In this document: positions 23,361 through 31,348 of the stretch, one piece after another
Layout: every line of letters starts with the position of its first letter
Position numbering within the stretch: position 1 is the first letter of the stretch
Program-made: the position numbers and the translations under genes
The notes under the pieces: generated by a model
What the model saw: only the letters and a program-made list of their open reading frames with translations
Database searches by the model: none
Told to the model about the DNA's origin: nothing
From: Myxococcales bacterium
GTDB taxonomy: Bacteria > Myxococcota_A > UBA9042
NCBI GenBank assembly: GCA_947491025.1
Contig: CANLIC010000007.1
Span: forward strand, 94,816-158,815
Length of the DNA stretch: 64,000 nt
Direction of reading: 5' to 3'

Positions 23361-24854
23361 TCAGCCGAGGCCGCAGAGCTTGGCGTAGAGGGCGCGGTAG
23401 GGTCTGGCCGCCGCGCCCCAGGTCCAGTCGCGGGACATGCCAGCGCGTTGCAGCTTGGCGAAGCCCTGACGATCGTTGCGAAACAGATGCACCGCCCGAC
23501 CGGCTGCCCAGCGCAGGCCCTCGATGTCCGGGTGCTCGAAGCAGAAGCCCGTGGCCGTGCCCGCGGCGATGGCGGCCGGGGTGGCGTCGATGACGGTGTC
23601 GCGCAGGCCGCCGGTGGCGCGGACGATCGGCACGGTGCCGTAGGCCATGGAGTACATCTGGTTCAGGCCACACGGCTCGAAGCGGCTCGGCATCAAGAAG
23701 AGGTCGCAGCCGGCCTCGATGCGGTGCGAGAGGTCGAGGTGAAAGCCGACGGTGGCCGAGACCTTGCCCGGCCAACGCGAAGCCAGCGCGCGCACCTGCC
23801 GCTCGAGCTGGGGTTCGCCGCTGCCGAGCAGCACGACGCGGCAGCCGGCCTGCACCATCTCGTCGCCGAGGCCAGTGATGAGGTCGACACCCTTCTGCCA
23901 GGCAAAGCGGCCGACGAAGCCGATGACCGGCGTCAGCTCATCGGCGGGGTCGAGGCCGAGCTCGGCGAGCAGCGCCGTGCGGCATTTCGCCTTGCCTGTG
24001 AGGTCGTCGCGATCGTAGGGGGCCGGCAGCGCCGGGTCTTTGGCCGGATCCCAGGTCGCGCCATCGATGCCGTTCAGCAGGCCTACGAGGCGTCCGCCGA
24101 GCGCCCGAAGCAGGCCCTCCATGCCGAACCCCTCGGCGGCGGTGCAGATCTCCGAGGCATAGGTCTGGCTGACGGTGGTGACGACGTCGCTCATCGTCAG
24201 ACCACCCTTGAGGAAGCTCAGGCGGTCGTGGAATTCCAGGCCGTCGATGTGGAACCACTCCCAAGGCAGGCCCAACGTGTCCACCATCTTGCGATCGAAG
24301 TTGCCCTGGTGGGCGAGGTTGTGGACCGTCAGCGCGGTGCGGGTCTGGTCGAAGCGGGGGTCGCCGCGGCGCATCCGCAAGAACGCCGGCGCGAGCGCGC
24401 ACTGCCAATCGTGGGCGTGCATGACATCGACCGGGCCGCCCATCAGCTCGGGCAGGGCGGCGACGGCGGCCTTGGTGAAGGCGGCGAATCGCTCGGCGTT
24501 GTCGAGCCACGAGCGGTAGTCGGCGTCGTTGTAGATGCCGTCGCGGTCGAAGAGCGCCGGATTGTCGAACAGGTAGACCGGCCGGGCCTCGCCCATGACC
24601 TGGTAGACCGTGAACTCAAAGCGCTGCCCGCCAAGCCACGCCTCGGCACGCAGGCCGACCTTGGCGACCTTCTGACCGGCCAGGGCCGCCGCCTTCCAGG
24701 TCTCGCGGTGCAGCGGCAAGCAGAGGGCGACCTCGGTCGGCAGCGTCGCAGAATCGGGATCGTGCAGGGCCGCGGAGAGCGCGCCGGTGACCTCGCCGAG
24801 GCCTCCGGTGCGGCTGTACGGGGCGCCCTCGGCGGCGAGGAAGGCGATGCGCAT
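23361..24854 (-). CDS. glgA: Glycogen synthase (ADP-glucose, GT5 family)
   Basis: ATG 24854 behind a GGAGG box gives 497 residues, normal for GlgA. The enzyme elongates alpha-1,4-glucan chains from an ADP-activated glucose donor in the cytoplasm. The N-terminal MRIAFLAAEGAPYSRTGGLGEV holds the GT5 donor-binding X-T-G-G-L loop, with Arg15 where E. coli has Lys. Later blocks include DVMHAHDWQ, HNLAHQGNF, VGRFAWQKGVDLI and the C-terminal MPSRFEPCGLNQMYSMAYGTVPIVRATGGL, which is diagnostic. It lies between two Sel1-like lipoprotein genes and has no glgB/glgC neighbour. Confidence 0.92.
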   Translation of the reverse strand: MRIAFLAAEGAPYSRTGGLGEVTGALSAALHDPDSATLPTEVALCLPLHRETWKAAALAGQKVAKVGLRAEAWLGGQRFEFTVYQVMGEARPVYLFDNPALFDRDGIYNDADYRSWLDNAERFAAFTKAAVAALPELMGGPVDVMHAHDWQCALAPAFLRMRRGDPRFDQTRTALTVHNLAHQGNFDRKMVDTLGLPWEWFHIDGLEFHDRLSFLKGGLTMSDVVTTVSQTYASEICTAAEGFGMEGLLRALGGRLVGLLNGIDGATWDPAKDPALPAPYDRDDLTGKAKCRTALLAELGLDPADELTPVIGFVGRFAWQKGVDLITGLGDEMVQAGCRVVLLGSGEPQLERQVRALASRWPGKVSATVGFHLDLSHRIEAGCDLFLMPSRFEPCGLNQMYSMAYGTVPIVRATGGLRDTVIDATPAAIAAGTATGFCFEHPDIEGLRWAAGRAVHLFRNDRQGFAKLQRAGMSRDWTWGAAARPYRALYAKLCGLG

Positions 24855-24996
24855 GGCGTCCTCCGCGGCGCCGCGTCGGGCCCTGGGAGGCGCCATTCGC
24901 CAGCGCAGGGCGAGATGGAGCGGGGCGGCGAGGCACCTGCAAGGACGCTAGAACGAGACGCGCAGCACGGCAAGGGAGCGCTCGCGCGGCCGTCGG

Positions 24997-25416
24997 CTAA
25001 GGCTGCTTGGCCGCGGCCCGGCGCAGGCCAGCCAGCAGCTTGCAGGCCTTGTCGTGGCCTTGCGTGCAAGCGTGCTCGACGAAGCGAACGCCCTCGCCGC
25101 GGCGCTCCTTGCCAGCGCCTCCGACCATGAACCAGATGCCGATCCAGTTGCAGTCGTCGAGGTCGCCTTCGTCGCAGCCTTCGGCCTTTTCCATCGCCTT
25201 GCCGGCGGCGCCCGGCGGCATCGAGGCGACGGTGCCGATGCTGTTGGCGCTGCCGCCTCCGCAGCCGAGAAGTGAAGCCGCGAGCGCAGCTGCGATCCCG
25301 GCGGTGCCGGCAATGCGGCGCAATCGCACGGCGGCGCGGCGCGCGGCGGGCTGGAAGGGGTGCGGGGTCTGCGCTTCGCCTGTCAGGCCTTCGGTCGTTT
25401 GGCGCTCGGTCGACAT
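24997..25416 (-). CDS. Small Sel1-like lipoprotein
   Basis: The start at ATG 25416 follows GGAGGAG, giving 139 residues. A signal peptide ending in LLGC (Cys52) precedes one cysteine-paired Sel1-like unit, CDEGDLDDCNWIGIWF then ACTQGHDKAC. This is the same layout as one half of the protein at 20766-21557 (including the GxW[FY]xxGGAG segment). It is upstream of glgA on the same strand, 142 bp away. Probably a periplasmic binding or scaffold protein; the partner is unknown. Confidence 0.7.
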   Translation of the reverse strand: MSTERQTTEGLTGEAQTPHPFQPAARRAAVRLRRIAGTAGIAAALAASLLGCGGGSANSIGTVASMPPGAAGKAMEKAEGCDEGDLDDCNWIGIWFMVGGAGKERRGEGVRFVEHACTQGHDKACKLLAGLRRAAAKQP

Positions 25417-25632
25417 GGTAGGCTCCTCCGTGGGCTGCGCTCCGCAGCGGGTTGGCGCTTTTGACGCTTAGACGTCACGATCGGTCTGCCGAGCGGCGAA
25501 GGCAAGGGTGCCGGGGGCATCGCAGGCCTGGAAAGTCGGCGTCGCGCGAAGGTCGTTGGCGGGCGCAGGCAGAGACCGTACCCTCGCCGCCAGCGCGGGC
25601 GGCGGTGGCCGCTTCGGCGCGCGGGAGGGCAG

Positions 25633-26484
25633 ATGGCGGCGGCGGTGCGACGGCGGGACCTCTACGCGGCGCTCGAAGCGCTGGCGCCCCTGGCGTTGGC
25701 GGAAGACTGGGACAACGTCGGCGTCTTGCTCGATCCCTACGGTGGCGACGCCATTGAGCGCGTGCTCCTCGCCATCGATCTCAACGAGTCCGTCGCTGAC
25801 GAGGCCATCGGTTGGGGGGCCGACGCGATCGTCGCCTACCACCCACCGATCTTTGGCGGCGTGAAGCGGCTGACGCCGGCCGACGCTCAGGGAAGGATGC
25901 TCCTGCGCCTCATCGGTGCCGGCGTCCCGGTCTACGCGCCGCACACCGCGCTCGACGCTGCCGTCGGCGGCATGGCGGAGTGGTTGGCGGCCTCGCTCGG
26001 CGACAGCGCGATGCTGGCGCCAATTGCGCCCTGCGCGCGCCGGCCGCTCGACAGCAGCGTCGGCCAAGGCCGAATGGGCATGCTGGCCACCGCCATCCCC
26101 CTCGAAGACGCGATCGAGCGCGTCAAAGCGCACCTCGGGCTGCAACACGTGCGGGTCGCCACCGCCGCCCGCCACAGCGCGACCAAGGCCGACGGCACTC
26201 CGGGGGGCCAGGAACCAGCGCCGATCGAGCGCTTCGCCGTCTGCCCAGGGGCCGGCGGAGCGCTCCTCAACAAGGTGCAGGGCATGGATCTGCTGCTGAC
26301 CGGCGAGCTTCGGCACCATGACGTGCTCGCCCACCTCGGGGCCGGAACCAGCGTCATCCTCACCGACCACTCGGCGAGCGAGCGCGGCTACCTGCCCCTG
26401 CTGGCCCAACGCCTGCAGCCGCTCTTGCCTGGTGTCGCCCTGCGCGTCAGCAGCCGCGACGTCGAGCCGCTGGTCACCCGCTAG
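25633..26484 (+). CDS. Nif3-like dinuclear metal-binding protein
   Basis: The 283-residue product shows the Nif3/YbgI signature: EDWDNVGVLLD near the N-terminus, VAYHPPIF (metal-binding His), YAPHTALDAAVGGM (His and Asp) and a C-terminal LLTGELRHHDVLAHL plus TDHSASERGYLP with the final His and Glu ligands. Members form hexameric rings with two metal ions per subunit and are often annotated as GTP cyclohydrolase 1 type 2, though the cellular role is unsettled. It stands alone between the Sel1 gene and the molybdoenzyme genes. Confidence 0.88.
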   Translation: MAAAVRRRDLYAALEALAPLALAEDWDNVGVLLDPYGGDAIERVLLAIDLNESVADEAIGWGADAIVAYHPPIFGGVKRLTPADAQGRMLLRLIGAGVPVYAPHTALDAAVGGMAEWLAASLGDSAMLAPIAPCARRPLDSSVGQGRMGMLATAIPLEDAIERVKAHLGLQHVRVATAARHSATKADGTPGGQEPAPIERFAVCPGAGGALLNKVQGMDLLLTGELRHHDVLAHLGAGTSVILTDHSASERGYLPLLAQRLQPLLPGVALRVSSRDVEPLVTR

Positions 26485-26597
26485 CGGCGGTGCCCGGACG
26501 CGGTGGCCAAGCCGCCTTCGTTGCCAATCGCGTGCCATCCTCCTAGCCTCTGGCGGCGCCGCGCCGCATGTCGTCGGCGTCGCAAGACTGGAGCCCG

Positions 26598-27032
26598 ATG
26601 AAGGTCGTCGTCCCGCCCGTTGCCGATCCCCCGGTCGCCGAGCTGCCGCCGGCGTCGCCGGGCAAGCACCGCCACTACGGTGGACCGGAGGGCCGCTCAG
26701 GCAAGGGCCTCGTCATGGGGTTGGCGACGCTCCTGTTGCTGGTGATGGCCTGGAAGGGCTGGCAGTTGGCAGAGGGCGACGTCTCCTTGCAGATGATGAA
26801 GGCACCAGCGCGCACGATGCCCGCCGAGCCGCTCCTCGAGGGCCTCGACGCACTCCAGGGTCCAGCCCGCGACGCGCGCCTCGCAGCCTTGGTGCGGGCC
26901 ATCGACTGCTGCGACAAGGGCAGCTGCGAGGGTGTCGACGCGCCCGAGCGCGTGCGGCAGCGCCCTTCGCTCGCCTTCCGGGAGGCAGCGGCGCAGCTTC
27001 GGGAGCTTCAAGCGCAGGAGGCGCGGCCATGA
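26598..27032 (+). CDS. Small membrane-anchored protein coupled to the molybdoenzyme gene
   Basis: ATG 26598, after TGGAGCCCG, gives 144 residues; ATG 26568 is an alternative. A Pro/Val-rich head is followed by a single membrane helix (GLVMGLATLLLLVMAW) around residues 37-52, then a helical region with AIDCCDKGSCEG and a charged C-terminal helix. I recognise no family. Its stop codon overlaps the start of the fused molybdoenzyme gene (ATGA), which implies translational coupling. The three closely spaced cysteines could bind metal or a partner; a membrane tether or maturation factor for the enzyme is possible but unproven. Confidence 0.6.
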   Translation: MKVVVPPVADPPVAELPPASPGKHRHYGGPEGRSGKGLVMGLATLLLLVMAWKGWQLAEGDVSLQMMKAPARTMPAEPLLEGLDALQGPARDARLAALVRAIDCCDKGSCEGVDAPERVRQRPSLAFREAAAQLRELQAQEARP

Positions 27033-29944
27033 GCGGCGGACGCGGCGTGGCGCTGATCGACCTCTCGATCAACGGCGAGGCGACCTCAGTCGCGGCACCA
27101 TCTCATTGGACGCTCTTGGAATTGCTGCGCTACAAGCTCGGCCTCACCGGAACCCACCAGGGCTGCGACAAGGGCGACTGCGGCACCTGCACCGTCCGCG
27201 TCGAGGGGCGCGCCGTGCTGTCGTGCCTGACGCTGGCGCAGTCCGCACAGGGCAGGGCGGTGTCGACCGTTGAGGGCCTCGGCAGCGGCGCGCGCCCGCA
27301 CCCACTGCAAGCCGCGTTCGACCGCTGCGGCGCTGCCCAGTGTGGCTTCTGCACGCCGGGCATGCTGATGTCCGCTGCGGCCTGGCTCGACAAGATCGCC
27401 TCCGCTGCCGACCCGGATCTCTCGGACGAGGCGATCGCGCATGTCATCGGCGGCAACCTCTGCCGCTGCACCGGCTACACCAAGATCGTCCAGGCGATCG
27501 GCGAGGCTGCGCGCGAGGTGCGGGCGGGCGGCGTGGCCACGGCCGTCGGCGCCGCTGCCACCGCAACGGCCCCCACCGCTGCGTCAGAAGGCGCGGTCTC
27601 GCTCCGGCCGACCAGCGCCCGCGTCGGTGGCCGCCACGGCAAGATAGACGCCATGGCGCCGATGGTCGGTGAGGCGCGTTACACCGACGACCTCGTCCTG
27701 CCGCGGATGCTGCACGGAAAGATCCTGCGCAGCCCGCACGCCCACGCCCGCATCGTCTCCATCGACACCGCTGCCGCTGCGGCGTTGCCGGGGGTGCATG
27801 GCGTCATCACCGGCGCAGATTTGCCGAAGACGTACGGGATCATCCCGTGGACGCAGGACGAGTCCGCGCTCTGCGTCGACAAGGTGCGCTACATCGGCGA
27901 CGCCGTGGCCGCCGTGGCGGCGGAGTCCGAGGACATCGCGCTGCAGGCGCTGCGCCTCATCCGCGTCGCGTACGAGCCGCTGCCAGCGCTGACCACCCCC
28001 GCCGAGTCGATGGCCAACCCCGACGTCCGCATCCACGAGCGCAACAAGGACGGCAACGTCAGCAAGCGGGTCGAGCTGGCCTTTGGCGACGTCGACGCCG
28101 CGCTGGCCGGGGCCGCGCTGCTGGTAGAGGGCGATTACCGCTTCCACGGCAGCACGCACGGTGCGCTGGAGCCGCACTGCGCCCTCGGCCACGTCGACGC
28201 AGGCGGCATTCTGACGGTCTGGTCGGCGACGCAGGTACCGCACTACCTGCACCGGGCGCTGGCGCGCGTCCTCGGGCTCTCGCCGCGGCAAATTCGCGTG
28301 ATTCAGCCCCCGGTCGGCGGCGCGTTCGGCGGCAAGTCCGAGCCCTTCGACTTGGAGTTCTGCGCCGCCAAGCTGGCGATGTTGACCGGTCGGCCGGTGA
28401 AGTTCCTGTACACCCGCGAGGAGGTCTTCTTCGCCCACCGCGGCCGACACCCCTTCGATATGCAGTACCGCACGGGGTTTTCGGCCGACGGCCAGATCCT
28501 CGGCGTCGATGCGCGCAGCGTCCTCGACGGCGGCGCCTACAGCTCGTTCGGTCTCGTCACGACGTACTATAGCGGCCAGCTGCTCGGCGCGCCTTACATC
28601 TTGCCGAGTTACCGCTTTGACTCCGTGCGCATGTACACCAACAAGCCCGCTTGCGGCCCCAAGCGCGGCCACGGCTCAGTGCAGCCGCGCTTCGCGTTCG
28701 AGGTCCAGCTCGACAAGGCCGCCGCCACCCTCGGCATCGACCCGATCGCCCTGCGTCGCCGCAACGCCTTGCCGCCCGGTGGCCGCACCGTCAACGAGTT
28801 CCACATTGGTTCCAGCGGCTTCTTGCAGTGCTTGGACGAGGTCGAGCGGGCCTCGGAGTGGCGCTCGCGCAAGGGCAAGCTGCCGCGCGGTCGCGGCCTC
28901 GGCGTCGCCGGCTCGACGTACATCTCCGGCACCAACTACTGCATCTACCCGACCGAGCTGCCGCAGTCTGGCGTCCAGATCTGCCTCGATCGCAGCGGCC
29001 GGGTGCGGGTCTTCGCCGGCACCTCCGACATCGGCCAGGGCAGCTCGACGATGCTGGCGACGATCACCGCCGACGAGCTCGGAGTCGCCCTCGAGGATGT
29101 GCGCGTGCTCGCCGCCGACAGCGACCTCTGTCCGGTGGACCTCGGCGCTTACTCGTCGCGCATCACGCTGATGGCCGGCAATGCCTGCCTGCAAGCGGCG
29201 CGCGACCTCGGCGCAAAGGTGCGCGAAGCGGCCGCGGTTCAGCTCGAGTGTGCGCCCCGCGACGTCGTGCTCGCCGATCGCCTGGCCACGCGCATCGACG
29301 ATCCTGCGCGCTCGATGCCGATTGCCGAGGCCTTCATCGCCGCCGAAGTGCGCTTTGGCACCCTCGGCAGCACCGGCAGCTACCAGTCTCCTCGGGAGGC
29401 GGTCCACGGCGACTACCGCGGTGGCACCATCGGCGCCTCCCCGGCCTACAGCTTTACCGCCCACGTCGCCGAGGTCGAAGTCGACGAAGAGACCGGCGAG
29501 GTGCGCGTCATCGCCATCTGGTGCGCCCACGACTGCGGCAAGGCGTTGTCGCCGGTGCTGGTCGAAGGCCAGATCGAGGGCTCGGTCTACATGGGCTTTG
29601 GCGAAGCTGTGATGGAGGAGCACGAGGCGATGCCGTCGGGCCTGCGCGCCGACGGCGGCCGCCGTCTGCCGGGGCCTGGCATGGCCGGGTTGCTCCAGGC
29701 CTCATCGCTGCTCGACTACCGCATGCCGACCGCGCCCGACACGCCGCGCATCGAGGCCATCATCGTCGAGGCACCCGATGCGCGCGGGCCGCATGGCGCC
29801 AAAGAGGCCGGCGAGGGGCCGCTGCACTCGGCCATCCCGGCGATCGCCAACGCGATCTACGACGCCGTCGGTGTCCGCATCGACGACCTGCCGCTGACGC
29901 CCCAGAAGGTGTTGGCGGCGCTGCGGGCGCGGAGGCCGGCGTGA
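27029..29944 (+). CDS. Fused [2Fe-2S] and molybdenum-cofactor subunits of a xanthine-oxidase-family enzyme, 4-hydroxybenzoyl-CoA-reductase-like
   Basis: The 971-residue protein joins two subunits that are normally separate. Residues 1-165 are the iron-sulfur subunit: C46-C51-C54-C66 (GCDKGDCGTC) for the plant-type cluster, then C105-x2-C108 and C145-x-C147 (NLCRCTGYTK) for the second. Residues about 195-970 are the molybdopterin subunit with VGGAFGGKSEPFD, TREEVFFAHRGRHP and a C-terminal GAKEAGEGPLHSA that carries the catalytic glutamate. The TREEVF-AHRGRHP block and the cluster-bearing partner at 30067 favour a 4-hydroxybenzoyl-CoA-reductase-like enzyme (reductive dehydroxylation of an aromatic CoA ester). 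Another aromatic or purine substrate remains possible. The gene overlaps the small membrane-protein gene by 4 bp. Confidence 0.82.
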   Translation: MSGGRGVALIDLSINGEATSVAAPSHWTLLELLRYKLGLTGTHQGCDKGDCGTCTVRVEGRAVLSCLTLAQSAQGRAVSTVEGLGSGARPHPLQAAFDRCGAAQCGFCTPGMLMSAAAWLDKIASAADPDLSDEAIAHVIGGNLCRCTGYTKIVQAIGEAAREVRAGGVATAVGAAATATAPTAASEGAVSLRPTSARVGGRHGKIDAMAPMVGEARYTDDLVLPRMLHGKILRSPHAHARIVSIDTAAAAALPGVHGVITGADLPKTYGIIPWTQDESALCVDKVRYIGDAVAAVAAESEDIALQALRLIRVAYEPLPALTTPAESMANPDVRIHERNKDGNVSKRVELAFGDVDAALAGAALLVEGDYRFHGSTHGALEPHCALGHVDAGGILTVWSATQVPHYLHRALARVLGLSPRQIRVIQPPVGGAFGGKSEPFDLEFCAAKLAMLTGRPVKFLYTREEVFFAHRGRHPFDMQYRTGFSADGQILGVDARSVLDGGAYSSFGLVTTYYSGQLLGAPYILPSYRFDSVRMYTNKPACGPKRGHGSVQPRFAFEVQLDKAAATLGIDPIALRRRNALPPGGRTVNEFHIGSSGFLQCLDEVERASEWRSRKGKLPRGRGLGVAGSTYISGTNYCIYPTELPQSGVQICLDRSGRVRVFAGTSDIGQGSSTMLATITADELGVALEDVRVLAADSDLCPVDLGAYSSRITLMAGNACLQAARDLGAKVREAAAVQLECAPRDVVLADRLATRIDDPARSMPIAEAFIAAEVRFGTLGSTGSYQSPREAVHGDYRGGTIGASPAYSFTAHVAEVEVDEETGEVRVIAIWCAHDCGKALSPVLVEGQIEGSVYMGFGEAVMEEHEAMPSGLRADGGRRLPGPGMAGLLQASSLLDYRMPTAPDTPRIEAIIVEAPDARGPHGAKEAGEGPLHSAIPAIANAIYDAVGVRIDDLPLTPQKVLAALRARRPA

Positions 29945-30066
29945 GGAGGAACCTGGCCCTGTTGCAACGCTGCGTGAGCCTGCCTGCGCCGGCGCTGCTT
30001 GCGCTCAACGCGTGTCGCGACCTGGACCCGAGGTCGCTGCACTGCGGCCAGGGCGGACTGTAGCCC

Positions 30067-31050
30067 ATGCTGCGCCTGCCACCTCTGCAATTGCTGCAGC
30101 CGACGAGCCTCGACGAGGCCCTCGGGCTGCTCGCCCTTCACGGCGCCAGCGCCCGCCTCATCGCGGGTGGCACCGACCTGCTGCCTAACCTCAAGCTCGG
30201 GCCAGCCCGGCCCGAAGTGTTGATCTCGCTGCAGCGGGTCGCCGGCTTCGAGGGCGTCCGCGTCAGCGCCGACGGCGGCTTCGACATCGGCGCCGGCACG
30301 CGCCTGCAAGATCTCGCCGAAGACGCGGAGGTGCGCGCCCGCGCGCCGGCGCTGGCGGCGGCTGCGAGCGTGGTGGCCTCGCCACAGATCCGGGCGATGG
30401 CGACGCTCGGCGGCAACCTCTGCGTCGACACCCGTTGCCGTTACATCAACCAGTCTGAGCTGTTCCGCGACGCGCTCGGCGGCTGCTTGAAGTCGCACGG
30501 CAGCGAGTGCCATGTCGTGCCCGGCGGCCAGGGCTGCGTCGCCGCGCTGTCGTCGGACACCGCGCCGGCGCTCATCGCCCTGCAGGGCGTGGCGGTCATC
30601 GTCGGCCCTGCTGGAGAGCGGCGTGTCGCCATCGTCGAGCTCTACGACACCGATGGCCTGGCGCATGTGCGCCTGCAACCTGGCGAGATCCTCTGGCGTG
30701 TTGAGGTGCCGATGCTGGCGCCCGGCAGCGCCGCCGTTCACCGCAAGTGGGCGATCCGCAAGGCGATCGACTTCTCGCTGGTCTCCGTGGCCGTCCGCCT
30801 CGATCGCGAGCCGGCTGGCACGCGCGCGCTCGTCGGCGGCGTGGTGGCGGTGGCCGTCCTCGGGCCGCGACCACGCGTCCTCGATCTGCGGACTTACGCC
30901 GGCCGCAGCGTCGACGAGGCGCTGGCCCGCGAGCTCGGCCAGCTCGCCTTCGATCGCTGCAAGACCTTGCCGAACGTGCCTTTTGACCCCGTCTATCGCC
31001 GCGAGCGCCTCGCCGTCGAGGTGCGGCGGGCCGTGATGTCGCTCGCCTAA
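30067..31050 (+). CDS. FAD-binding subunit with [4Fe-4S] insertion, 4-hydroxybenzoyl-CoA reductase beta-like
   Basis: The 327-residue protein is the FAD-binding subunit of the xanthine-oxidase family: LIAGGTDLLPNLK binds the FAD pyrophosphate and QIRAMATLGGNLC is the second signature. An insertion after it contains Cys124, Cys140, Cys148 and Cys157. Their spacing (16, 8, 9) equals that of the four [4Fe-4S] ligands of Thauera 4-hydroxybenzoyl-CoA reductase beta (Cys122/138/146/155), the subunit that lets this enzyme run in the reductive direction. The next motif, SSDTAPALIALQG, also fits. It is 122 bp downstream of the fused partner and should complete the enzyme. No benzoyl-CoA pathway gene is nearby. 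Confidence 0.82.
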   Translation: MLRLPPLQLLQPTSLDEALGLLALHGASARLIAGGTDLLPNLKLGPARPEVLISLQRVAGFEGVRVSADGGFDIGAGTRLQDLAEDAEVRARAPALAAAASVVASPQIRAMATLGGNLCVDTRCRYINQSELFRDALGGCLKSHGSECHVVPGGQGCVAALSSDTAPALIALQGVAVIVGPAGERRVAIVELYDTDGLAHVRLQPGEILWRVEVPMLAPGSAAVHRKWAIRKAIDFSLVSVAVRLDREPAGTRALVGGVVAVAVLGPRPRVLDLRTYAGRSVDEALARELGQLAFDRCKTLPNVPFDPVYRRERLAVEVRRAVMSLA

Positions 31051-31348
31051 TCGTCGGGCGGAGAACGCAGGAGACGCCCCGCGATCGGCTGCTGGGCCGC
31101 GGCGACTTCTGCCAGATCCCCTCGTCAAGTCGAGACGTTGCCGAATGGGCGCCGCCGCGTGGCTCTGAGCCTTTGGCCCTCATCGGATGGGTGCTCACGC
31201 GCCCGGCGCTACGTCATCGCGACAAGGTGCCTCAGCGAGAGCCCCTGGGGTGGCCGAAGGCGCAGCGCGGCGTTGCCTTCCGCCGCGTCCTCCCCTACGT
31301 TCGCCGCTCGACGCCTCAGCAGCCCTGGGGGTCCGGAGCCGCGCCACG

